This document shows positions 1-7,357 of a stretch of 12,098 bases of DNA, piece after piece (within the stretch, counting starts at the first letter, position 1; every line of letters starts with the position of its first letter). The position numbers and the translations under genes are program-made. The DNA comes from Bacteroidales bacterium (lineage in GTDB: Bacteria; Bacteroidota; Bacteroidia; Bacteroidales; F082). The notes beneath the pieces were generated by a model that saw nothing but the letters and a program-made list of their open reading frames with translations, was not told the DNA's origin and searched no databases. The stretch covers positions 1 to 12,098 of the forward strand of contig JANTGU010000035.1 in assembly GCA_024762735.1 (NCBI GenBank), given 5' to 3'.

Positions 1-21
1 TTGTTTACAAAAGTAATAATT

Positions 22-38
22 ATTGTTATAATGACAAT
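22..38. promoter_or_regulatory. Small inverted repeat, possible operator
   Basis: Seven-base arms ATTGTTA and TGACAAT flank a three-base TAA centre, with one mismatched pair. It lies about 100 bases upstream of the receptor start, a plausible site for a dimeric regulator. In DNA this AT-rich, such a repeat can arise by chance. It does not resemble the GC-centred palindromes of LacI-type sugar regulators. Confidence 0.2.
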
Positions 39-75
39 AGAGTATCATAAATGGAAAACACAAGTCTAAAATTAA

Positions 76-99
76 GGTAATATTAACAATAATTTTACC
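76..99. promoter_or_regulatory. Inverted repeat upstream of the receptor start
   Basis: Nine-base arms GGTAATATT (76-84) and AATTTTACC (91-99) are separated by six bases, with one mismatch. It begins 62 bases before the receptor ATG. It could be an operator or a leader hairpin. No T-tract follows the second arm, so it is not a terminator. No regulator gene is in the window to pair with it. Confidence 0.25.
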
Positions 100-137
100 G
101 CCATTAAATCACAGTTGTTTAATTAAATTTAATAGTT

Positions 138-2750
138 ATGAAAATTTTTACTTTTTTAAAGCAATTTTTCATGGTTGCTTTAATGTTTGTATCACTGGTT
201 TCAATGGCTCAAAAAACAGGCACTGTTACCGGTAAAATCACTGATCAGGATGGTGGTGGCCCCTTACCGGGAGCACAGGTATTTATTGCATCATCTACCA
301 CGGGTTCTGTTGCTGATCAGGATGGAAATTATTCCTTTGATGTAGCTGAAGGTACATACACTTTAACGGTTTCCTTTGTTGGCTACGCTTCACAATCGGT
401 CGAGGTAAATGTAGTAGCCGGTAAAAAAACGATGAAAAATTTTGAATTGGCTACTGACGCTTTTGGGCTTGATGATGTAGTGGTAACAGCTACCTTTAGC
501 AAAAGAACTCAATTTGAATCGCCGTTATCAATGACCGCTTTAGGATCGAAAAAAATTGACCAGTTATCGGCAAGCAGCCAGGCCGATATTTTAAGAGTTG
601 TTCCCGGTGTACATGCCGAAGGTGGTGGTGGAGAAGTTGCCTCGAACGTGTTTATTCGTGGGCTTCCGTCGGGGGGTCAATATCAGTTTACACCCATTCA
701 AATTGATGGTATTCCTATACTTAGTGCCTTTGGGTTGAACTCATCAGCACACGATGTTTATTTTAGAAACGACTTGGGCATGCGTAATGTTGAATTTGTA
801 AAAGGGGGTATTTCAACCCTGTTTGGAGCAGGATCGGTAGCCGGTATTATTAACTATAACAGTGTAACCGGGTCGGCTGTAAGCGAAAACAAACTGCAAC
901 TCGAGTGGGCCAATGGTGGCAGAGCCAAAGCTGATGTTTTGGCATCGGGTGCCATTAGCGATAAAACATTTTATGCTTTCTCGGGAACCTATCGTTATGA
1001 TGCAGGCCCCTTATATACCGGTTTACCAACCGTAGGTGGTCAGGTTAGAGGAAATATTAAAACATTATTGAATAAAGGTAAAGGAACCTTTATTGTTTCC
1101 GGACAATATATTGATGACGTTGTTCAGTTTTATTTGCCTTACCCTTTAAACAACGACAACGGAGTTTATACCCGACCAACAGGCAACGATGGCAACACGG
1201 TATATACCATGCTGACCAGCGAAGCTACCGATTTTTCGTTTGATACTCCAAATGGAGTTTACCATTCGCAAATCAACAACGGTGTTATGACAAAGGGTGG
1301 TTATATTATGGCAGCCCTTAACTATAACTTCGAAAATAACTGGACACTTAAGTCAAAAGTTAAGATGGCCACTTATCAACATCAGTTTAACCTGTTTCTT
1401 GACGGTGACGGAACCCACAATGTTCCGGAATTACAAGCAAATTATTTAGCCGACAGAGACCTTCCTTCCGATGCTACTTTTACTTATGTTGATTCGGGTG
1501 ACAAATTGGGCGCCAACGATTTACTTTTTCAAAACCGAATTCTTGACAGAAATCGCCCCATGAAAGAGTTGGTTGGAGAGGCAAATTTATCCAAAAAATT
1601 TACCGCGGGAAATAGTACCCATAATGTTACTTTTGGAACCTTTAACTCTTATACCACGGCCAGAGATGACAACTGGATTTACAGCTATTTAGGCGATTTC
1701 AGAAGCGCTCCTAAAATGGTTGATGTAACGTATGTTGACTCCACGGGTGCCACTGTAAATTATACTTCTGGTGGTTACATAAATGGTTCGGGTAAACAAA
1801 CCTCGAACAGGTATCATGCCATGCGCAAAACGGCCGGGTATATTGCCGATGAAATAAAATGGGAAAAATTTAGCCTTGATGCCGGAGTTCGCTTTGAGCA
1901 TGCCCAGGGTTTTATTAACAGAGAAACAGGCATCGGCTCCAACACCTTCCAAAAAGGAACCGTGGAAGCCAATGGATTTGCGCTTGCCCTTGCAGGTTTG
2001 TACAAACTTTCAGGCAACATCAACCTTTATGCAAACTTTTCAAAAGGTTATTTCTTCCCCGAAATCAGGTCGGTAAAATTTATTAGCCCGGGTGTTACCC
2101 AATCCTATTCACCTGAAAATATTATTCAGTCGGAGTTAGGAGCCAAGTTTGGTTTTAAAAACTTTGCAGCCAATGCAGGTCTCTATTATGTTACTTTAAG
2201 TAACCGTAGATCGGTTGATTTTATTAACGACGGATCAGGTGGGGTTATTGAAGATGTTAAGGTACAAAGCACTCAAACAATAGGTTTCGAGGCTAATGCC
2301 AGTTATTTTATCACTAAATCCTTCAATGTTTTTGGTAACGTTACCTTCCAGGATCATAAATATACCAAGGTGGAAGGTCACCCCGATCAAGTAGGAAACT
2401 GGTTAAGAAGACAACCAAGAGTAATGGGTATGCTGGGTCTTACGTTCGATAACAAGGTTATTGATGCTACCGTAACTTCTAATTTTATTGGTAAAAGATT
2501 TGCCAATGATGCCAATACAGTTGAGCTGAAAGGCTACAACTTAATGCGTTTTGATGGTGGATATACCATGAAATTAGGCTCGGAGCAAACGCTGCGATTT
2601 GGCGTTTCGGTATTTAACCTGCTCAATACACAAGGTATTACTGAAGGTTCGCCGCGCCAGGGCGACTCACAAATTAGTGGCGGTTCATTTTTTGTTGGAA
2701 GACCAATTCTTCCACGCAGATTTTTCTTGAGAGTAATGTTTGGTTTTTAA
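138..2750 (+). CDS. TonB-dependent outer-membrane receptor with CarboxypepD-regulatory-like domain
   Basis: An 870-residue outer-membrane active transporter that takes up a ligand using ExbBD-TonB energy. A signal peptide spans residues 1-24 (hydrophobic core, SMA before Q25). A carboxypeptidase-regulatory-like beta-sandwich follows at about 27-105 (TGKITDQDG, PLPGAQVFI, GNYSFDV, SFVGYAS). A TonB-box-like DDVVVTAT lies at 112-119, then the plug domain to about 240 (DILRVVPGV, FIRGLPSGG, VEFVKGGIS), then a 22-strand-type barrel ending in RVMFGF with the terminal phenylalanine expected for Bam-assembled proteins. It is shorter than typical SusC (about 1000 residues), and no SusD partner follows, so it belongs to the general TonB-receptor group rather than a Sus pair. 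The start is the ATG that opens the signal peptide. The ligand cannot be read from sequence. The downstream cluster makes a small glycoside such as glucosylglycerate possible, but a strong terminator separates them. Confidence 0.93.
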   Translation: MKIFTFLKQFFMVALMFVSLVSMAQKTGTVTGKITDQDGGGPLPGAQVFIASSTTGSVADQDGNYSFDVAEGTYTLTVSFVGYASQSVEVNVVAGKKTMKNFELATDAFGLDDVVVTATFSKRTQFESPLSMTALGSKKIDQLSASSQADILRVVPGVHAEGGGGEVASNVFIRGLPSGGQYQFTPIQIDGIPILSAFGLNSSAHDVYFRNDLGMRNVEFVKGGISTLFGAGSVAGIINYNSVTGSAVSENKLQLEWANGGRAKADVLASGAISDKTFYAFSGTYRYDAGPLYTGLPTVGGQVRGNIKTLLNKGKGTFIVSGQYIDDVVQFYLPYPLNNDNGVYTRPTGNDGNTVYTMLTSEATDFSFDTPNGVYHSQINNGVMTKGGYIMAALNYNFENNWTLKSKVKMATYQHQFNLFLDGDGTHNVPELQANYLADRDLPSDATFTYVDSGDKLGANDLLFQNRILDRNRPMKELVGEANLSKKFTAGNSTHNVTFGTFNSYTTARDDNWIYSYLGDFRSAPKMVDVTYVDSTGATVNYTSGGYINGSGKQTSNRYHAMRKTAGYIADEIKWEKFSLDAGVRFEHAQGFINRETGIGSNTFQKGTVEANGFALALAGLYKLSGNINLYANFSKGYFFPEIRSVKFISPGVTQSYSPENIIQSELGAKFGFKNFAANAGLYYVTLSNRRSVDFINDGSGGVIEDVKVQSTQTIGFEANASYFITKSFNVFGNVTFQDHKYTKVEGHPDQVGNWLRRQPRVMGMLGLTFDNKVIDATVTSNFIGKRFANDANTVELKGYNLMRFDGGYTMKLGSEQTLRFGVSVFNLLNTQGITEGSPRQGDSQISGGSFFVGRPILPRRFFLRVMFGF

Positions 2751-2764
2751 TAAGTAGTTTGATT

Positions 2765-2803
2765 ACCAGTTGTCTGCATAAATGCGGGCAACTGGTTTTT
2801 TTT
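2765..2803 (+). terminator. Strong intrinsic terminator after the receptor gene
   Basis: Arms at 2765-2777 and 2784-2796 pair over 13 bases, including two G-T wobbles, with a six-base ATAAAT loop. One further A-T pair would leave a four-base loop. The stem is followed directly by eight T residues (2796-2803). It begins 14 bases after the receptor stop and ends 8 bases before the GH63 start at 2812. It should end most receptor transcripts and shows that the ATG at 2782, which sits at the loop/stem junction, is not a real start. Because it abuts the next gene, it could also act as a read-through or attenuation point for the catabolic operon. Confidence 0.85.
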
Positions 2804-2811
2804 ATGCCCTA

Positions 2812-4086
2812 ATGGAATTATTGCAACGTTGTGTAGCGGTTTTGAATAAAAACCGGAGGGGGAATTTTACCATTCCATCACCCAGACTTTATCCTTTTCA
2901 ATGGAATTGGGATTCCGGATTTATTGCCATGGGTCATTTACACGATAAGCCATCCCTCGCTTTAACCGAGTTAGAAGCTCTTTTTAACGGGCAATGGGAA
3001 AATGGATTTTTACCTCATATTGTTTTCTATCACGAAGAAAATTATAAAACCTATTTCCCTTCTGCCGATTATTGGAATGCAAAGGTAAACGCACCCAACC
3101 CGTTAAAAACATCAGGTATAACACAACCACCTGTGCATGGATATGTACTGGAAGCTCTTTTTAATGCCGGTGTCGATAAAAACAGGTTAACCAGTCTGTT
3201 CAAAAAAGTTTTGCGCTATCACAATTACCTTTATAAAAACAGGGAATTTAATAACAGCGGACTTGTGGCTATCTGGCATAATTGGGAATCAGGTATGGAC
3301 AACTCACCGTGGTGGGATGCCGTTTTTGATACCATCAGGGATGAAGATTTGGAAAATATTGCGCTAAACAGAAAAGATGTGTTAGAGGTGGAGGAGAGCA
3401 GTTTAACCCGCCCCAAAAATATTGATTATAAAAAATACCTCTATTTAATCAACCTGCTAAAAAAGCAGCACTACCTTTCAATAAGCAGCGATTATCCCTT
3501 TCAGATTATTGACCCGGTGTTTAACGCCATCTTAATAAGATCGAACAGGAGCCTTATCAACCTTGGAAAAAAATTAGGTATTAATACAACCTTTATTGAA
3601 CAAAAACAGGCTATTGGGCTTAACCATTTTAATGAGTATTTATTTGATGACTTGAGCAATTTGTATTTTCCTTATAACATAAAGCAAGGCAAACAAATTA
3701 AAATAGAGTGCTCAGGGTCGTACCTTCCTGTTTTTGCAGGTATTCCCGATAAAAGCAAGGTAATCGAAATGATGGACAAACAAATAAATCAACCGGATAC
3801 CATGATGTTCCCATCATGTGCACCTTATGAGCCAGGTTTTGAAAAAAAGAATTATTGGAGGGGTCCTGTATGGATAAACATGAACTGGATGATTTGGAAA
3901 GGTTTGTTGGATTACGGACTTTACCATAAAGCCGAATTATTAAAAACCCAGACTATAGATTTGGTAAAAAAGTATGGAATATTTGAGTATTTTCCACCGT
4001 TTAAAAACAGTGACGATACCAAAGGACTTGGGGGTGCAGATTTTTCATGGACAGCAGCATTGATTATAGATATGATTAAAAATTAA
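2812..4086 (+). CDS. GH63 glucosylglycerate/mannosylglycerate hydrolase-like enzyme
   Basis: Predicted to hydrolyse 2-O-alpha-glucosylglycerate (or mannosylglycerate) to hexose and D-glycerate in the cytoplasm. No signal peptide is seen. Numbered from 2812 (424 residues), an (alpha/alpha)6-barrel of the short GH63 MGH1-like type shows LYPFQWNWDSGF at 26-37, SGITQPPVH at 101-109, NWESGMDNSPWWD with D163 as the likely general acid, YWRGPVW from 348, and FEYFPP with E392 as the likely general base. From memory, these match the mycobacterial glucosylglycerate hydrolase (about 446 residues, D43, D182, E419) in order and spacing. The frame is open back to an ATG at 2782, but that codon lies in the terminator hairpin, so I chose 2812. 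The next ATG would remove the WNWDSGF motif. It is first in the catabolic operon. Glucose versus mannose preference cannot be decided by eye. Confidence 0.85.
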   Translation: MELLQRCVAVLNKNRRGNFTIPSPRLYPFQWNWDSGFIAMGHLHDKPSLALTELEALFNGQWENGFLPHIVFYHEENYKTYFPSADYWNAKVNAPNPLKTSGITQPPVHGYVLEALFNAGVDKNRLTSLFKKVLRYHNYLYKNREFNNSGLVAIWHNWESGMDNSPWWDAVFDTIRDEDLENIALNRKDVLEVEESSLTRPKNIDYKKYLYLINLLKKQHYLSISSDYPFQIIDPVFNAILIRSNRSLINLGKKLGINTTFIEQKQAIGLNHFNEYLFDDLSNLYFPYNIKQGKQIKIECSGSYLPVFAGIPDKSKVIEMMDKQINQPDTMMFPSCAPYEPGFEKKNYWRGPVWINMNWMIWKGLLDYGLYHKAELLKTQTIDLVKKYGIFEYFPPFKNSDDTKGLGGADFSWTAALIIDMIKN

Positions 4087-4091
4087 TTGAG

Positions 4092-5669
4092 ATGAATTGG
4101 GTTGACTATTTAATAGTAATTGTTTACGCGGGAGGCTTTTTGCTGTTGGGTAAACTTTTTAGTGGCAAAAGCAGTCGTAAAGATTATTATTTGGGAGGAA
4201 AGTCGTTTGGTTGGTTTCCCCTAAGCTTATCAGTAATGGCCACGCAATTGTCAGCCATTAGTTTTATTTCGGCACCGGCCTTTGTTGGCATAAGAGAAGG
4301 TGGGGGAATGCAATGGCTAAGCTATGAATTTGGTTTACCGTTGGCCATGATTTTTTTAGGCGTTTATTTAATACCTAAACTATATAAATCGGGGGTTGTT
4401 AGTGTTTATGAGTTTTTGGAGAAACGGTTTAACCGGTCAACCCGGGTGCTTATTAGCATCGTTTTTCAAATAAGCAGGGCTTTTGGCACCGGGGTAATGA
4501 TTTACGCCGTGGCTTTAATTATCATGAGCGTACTGGATATACCCTTTTACCAGACCATATTAATTATTGGCATCATTACGTTAATTTATTCCTATCAGGG
4601 GGGGATGAGTGCCGTTGTTTATGGCGATATGATTCAAATGATTATTTTGCTGGGAGGTATTGTTATTATTGTATTTGCCGGCTTAAGCCACTTGGGAGGA
4701 TATCATACTTTTATCGAACATCTTGACCCTTCACGATTAAATGCTGTTAATTTCCACGATTTAGGAATTGGAAAAAATAGTAACGGGTTTGGCTTTTGGC
4801 CCATGTTAATAGGAGGTTTTTTTCTATACACCTCATACTATGGCACTGATCAGTCCCAGGTTCAAAGATTGCTTTCAGCCAAAGACTTATCAACAGCACG
4901 AAACACATTACTGGTAAATGGTCTCTTGCGATTTCCCATTACTTTGCTATACAGCATAATGGGTCTGATAATTGGGGTATTTGCCTTTACCACTCCTGAG
5001 TTCCTAAGTTTAATCCCTGCTGATAAACCCGATTTGATGATTCCCATCTTTATACGCGATTTTCTGCCTCATGGCCTTATCGGGGTTTTGATTGTAGCAA
5101 TCCTGTCAGCTGCCATGTCATCATTGAGCTCAACCATTAACTCACTTAGTGCTGTAACTACTGAAGATATTTTGGTAGGCAATAGAAAAGTTAGTGATAA
5201 AACCTATTTAAAATACTCGAAAATTACCTCTGTTTTTTGGGGCGTAGTAACTATTTTGCTGGCCTTTGTAGCGGGCGATATTGCCCAAACAGTTATTGAA
5301 GCCATTAACAAGGTAGGTTCGGTTTTTTATGGCCCCATTCTGGCAACTTTTATTGTGGCATCAGTGTTCCCAAGCGTAAAAGCCCGCTCGATGAATATAG
5401 GTTTATTAAGCGGTGTTGCCATCAACTTGTTTTTATGGCTTTATGTTGGCGATAACTTATTCTGGTTTTGGTGGAACTTTACCGGCACAATTTCCACTCT
5501 TTTTATTGCACTCCTGGCACATCAAATGGAATCGGGTAAAAAACACGACTTCCAAACCGAATTGGTTGATGATGAACAATATCAATTCTGGTCAAAAAAT
5601 ACCATTATTTTAATGGCTCAGTTTGTGATTATCGTGCTGATTAGTATGTTTATAAAATATATCTTTTAG
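4092..5669 (+). CDS. Sodium:solute symporter (SSS family), candidate glycosylglycerate importer
   Basis: A 525-residue inner-membrane protein of the SSS family (SGLT/PutP fold) that should couple solute uptake to the sodium gradient. Visible family features are a first membrane helix at about 3-23, KDYYLGGKSFGWFPLSLS at 30-47, the unwound TM2-like ATQLSAISFIS at 50-60, the family signature GTDQSQVQRLLSA at 251-263, and the serine-rich AMSSLSSTINS at 341-351, where SGLT-type proteins place sodium-site serines. About 13-14 hydrophobic segments occur, the last ending at the C-terminus. It lies five bases after the hydrolase gene and five before the phosphorylase gene, so its substrate is most likely what those enzymes degrade. 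Family members carry sugars, amino acids, nucleosides and carboxylates, so free glycerate or glucose are alternatives. The family call is firm; the substrate is inferred. Confidence 0.92.
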   Translation: MNWVDYLIVIVYAGGFLLLGKLFSGKSSRKDYYLGGKSFGWFPLSLSVMATQLSAISFISAPAFVGIREGGGMQWLSYEFGLPLAMIFLGVYLIPKLYKSGVVSVYEFLEKRFNRSTRVLISIVFQISRAFGTGVMIYAVALIIMSVLDIPFYQTILIIGIITLIYSYQGGMSAVVYGDMIQMIILLGGIVIIVFAGLSHLGGYHTFIEHLDPSRLNAVNFHDLGIGKNSNGFGFWPMLIGGFFLYTSYYGTDQSQVQRLLSAKDLSTARNTLLVNGLLRFPITLLYSIMGLIIGVFAFTTPEFLSLIPADKPDLMIPIFIRDFLPHGLIGVLIVAILSAAMSSLSSTINSLSAVTTEDILVGNRKVSDKTYLKYSKITSVFWGVVTILLAFVAGDIAQTVIEAINKVGSVFYGPILATFIVASVFPSVKARSMNIGLLSGVAINLFLWLYVGDNLFWFWWNFTGTISTLFIALLAHQMESGKKHDFQTELVDDEQYQFWSKNTIILMAQFVIIVLISMFIKYIF

Positions 5670-5674
5670 ATTTA

Positions 5675-7357
5675 ATGAACAAGATAGAATATTTAATATC
5701 GCAAATCTACCCGACTCATCATACAACGGCTATTTACGAGGAGGTGGAAAGACTGTTTGAAAAATATCAGGAACTTGGTGCACGAAAAGCAGATGATCTT
5801 AGCGAACGCGATGTCGTGCTAATAACCTATGGCGATCAACTTGTGAGTGATGAATCTGATAATAGTAAGCTTAACACGTTACACCAGTTTCTGAATAAAT
5901 ATGTAAAAAACCAGATATCAACAGTCCATATTTTGCCCTTTTACCCTTCTACTTCCGATGATGGCTTTGCAGTGAAAGATTATTATGAGGTTGATAAAGA
6001 AATGGGATCGTGGGATGATATCGAACATTTTTCCGAACATTATAAACTTGTTTTTGATGCCGTTATAAATCACTGTTCCAGTAAGTCCAAGTGGTTTCAG
6101 GAATTCTTAAAAGGAGAAAAAAAATATGAAAAGTATTTTATTGAGGTTGATGATTTAACAAAGTATAAAAATGTGGTCAGACCCAGGACAACCCCATTGG
6201 TACACGCTTTCAAGTCCGGGGAGAAAACCGTCAATATATGGACCACTTTTAGCCGTGATCAGGTTGATTTAAATTACAAAAATCCTAAAGTTTTACTTCA
6301 AATTTTAGACCTCCTCTCCTTTTATGTAATGAAAGGGGCTTCTATTATCCGGTTAGATGCCATTGGTTTTTTATGGAAAGAAGAAGACACAAAATGTATC
6401 CATCTGCCACAAACGCATCAAATTATTAAGCTAATCAGGCTTTATTTTGAGCAACTTAATTCAAATATAAAACTGCTTACCGAAACCAATGTGCCCCATG
6501 CTGAAAATATCTCGTATTTTGGCCACGATGATGAAGCGCACATGGTATATAACTTTACGCTTCCCCCTTTATTGGCTTATAGCTTGCTGGATGAAACGTC
6601 AGAAAAGTTTGCCAACTGGGTTAAAACTTTAAAAACACCTTTTAACGATGTTTGCTATTTTAATTTTTTATCAAGTCACGACGGCGTGGGCGTATTACCC
6701 GTTGAAGATATTCTTAACAATGACGAGTTAAATGTTTTAATAGAATCATCCATTGCAAACGGGGGGAAAGTTTCTTACAAAGCGCTACCCAACGGCCAAC
6801 ATAAACCATACGAGATAAACAGTAATTATTTAAACCTGTTGTTTGGAAAACAGAAGGATGAACAACTTGGCATTAAAAGAACCTTGTTGGCACATGCTGT
6901 ATTGCTTACCATGCCGGGATTGCCTGCCATCTATTTTCATTCGTTGTTTGGTTCGCTTAACGATATTGCCGGCATGGAGCAAAGCGGACAAAACAGAAGA
7001 ATAAACAGACAAAAATTTACCGACACCGAATTATTAAAGGAGCTAAACAATTCCAACTCCCGCCAATCATTTATCCTCAGGTTTCTTACAAAGCTTATTG
7101 ATTTACGTAAAATCCAAGAGGCTTTTAACCCTTTCAATGAATTTGAGGTTTTAAGTACTGATCCAGGTATTTTTGGCTTATTACGAAAAGCTCGCCACCC
7201 ACGCGAAAATGTTTGGGCCTATTTTAATTTTACACAAAAACCCAAAATTATTACTCTTCACCCTGGCCATCAATGGGTTGATGTCATTACGGGCACAAAT
7301 TTTACTGATAACCTTACATTAACAGGCTTAAATGGAGCATGGTTAAAAAAGCAATGA
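5675..7357 (+). CDS. GH13_18 glycoside phosphorylase, probable glucosylglycerate phosphorylase
   Basis: A 560-residue cytoplasmic retaining phosphorylase of the sucrose phosphorylase subfamily, predicted to convert glucosylglycerate plus phosphate to alpha-glucose 1-phosphate and D-glycerate. Landmarks are ITYGDQ at about 50-55, HILPFYPSTSDDGF at 85-98, DAVINH at 128-133, nucleophile D228 in RLDAIGFLWK, acid/base E270 in LTETNVPH, and D336 in SSHDGVG as transition-state stabiliser. HLPQTH at 243-248 and QNRRINRQKF further on resemble E. coli YcjM, a glucosylglycerate phosphorylase of about the same length, more than sucrose phosphorylases (about 480-500 residues), as I recall them. All catalytic residues are present. 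The glycerate kinase gene overlapping its stop by four bases strongly favours glycerate as a product. Alternatives within the subfamily are sucrose, sucrose 6-phosphate or glucosylglycerol phosphorylase. Confidence 0.88.
   Translation: MNKIEYLISQIYPTHHTTAIYEEVERLFEKYQELGARKADDLSERDVVLITYGDQLVSDESDNSKLNTLHQFLNKYVKNQISTVHILPFYPSTSDDGFAVKDYYEVDKEMGSWDDIEHFSEHYKLVFDAVINHCSSKSKWFQEFLKGEKKYEKYFIEVDDLTKYKNVVRPRTTPLVHAFKSGEKTVNIWTTFSRDQVDLNYKNPKVLLQILDLLSFYVMKGASIIRLDAIGFLWKEEDTKCIHLPQTHQIIKLIRLYFEQLNSNIKLLTETNVPHAENISYFGHDDEAHMVYNFTLPPLLAYSLLDETSEKFANWVKTLKTPFNDVCYFNFLSSHDGVGVLPVEDILNNDELNVLIESSIANGGKVSYKALPNGQHKPYEINSNYLNLLFGKQKDEQLGIKRTLLAHAVLLTMPGLPAIYFHSLFGSLNDIAGMEQSGQNRRINRQKFTDTELLKELNNSNSRQSFILRFLTKLIDLRKIQEAFNPFNEFEVLSTDPGIFGLLRKARHPRENVWAYFNFTQKPKIITLHPGHQWVDVITGTNFTDNLTLTGLNGAWLKKQ

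Larger units (their letters stand above)
1..137 (+). promoter_or_regulatory. AT-rich leader of the TonB-dependent receptor gene
   Basis: This stretch before the receptor start is strongly AT-rich and must hold its promoter if the promoter lies within the window. I looked for the Bacteroidota pattern (TTTG near -33, TAnnTTTG near -7). The nearest match to the -7 element is TAAATTTA at 124-131, but it has no well-placed TTTG upstream and would leave almost no leader. A TATAAT string occurs at 27-32 without a properly spaced partner. Two inverted repeats, listed separately, are the only ordered structure. No transporter, RNA or ORF is evident here. The promoter position is therefore unresolved. 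Confidence 0.3.

Noticed and set aside
27..32. TATAAT as a sigma-70 style -10 box
   Set aside because: No -35 match at the right spacing is present, and primary promoters in Bacteroidota use TAnnTTTG rather than TATAAT. The string is expected by chance in such AT-rich DNA.
138..2750. Reading the receptor as a SusC of a polysaccharide utilisation locus
   Set aside because: There is no SusD gene next to it, the protein is shorter than typical SusC, and the neighbouring glycoside enzymes are cytoplasmic small-substrate enzymes without signal peptides.
2782..2811. Ten-residue N-terminal extension of the GH63 protein (ATG at 2782)
   Set aside because: These bases form the loop, right arm and T-tract of a strong intrinsic terminator. 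The next in-frame ATG at 2812 keeps every conserved motif.
7339..7353. Five-residue N-terminal extension of the glycerate kinase (ATG at 7339)
   Set aside because: The family N-terminus starts at MNILIACDKFKGS, encoded from 7354, where the ATG overlaps the upstream stop as ATGA.
5675..7357. Plain sucrose phosphorylase annotation
   Set aside because: The subfamily fits, but the length of 560 residues, the HLPQTH and NRRINR segments and the overlapping glycerate kinase gene favour glucosylglycerate phosphorylase. No fructokinase or sucrose transporter is nearby.
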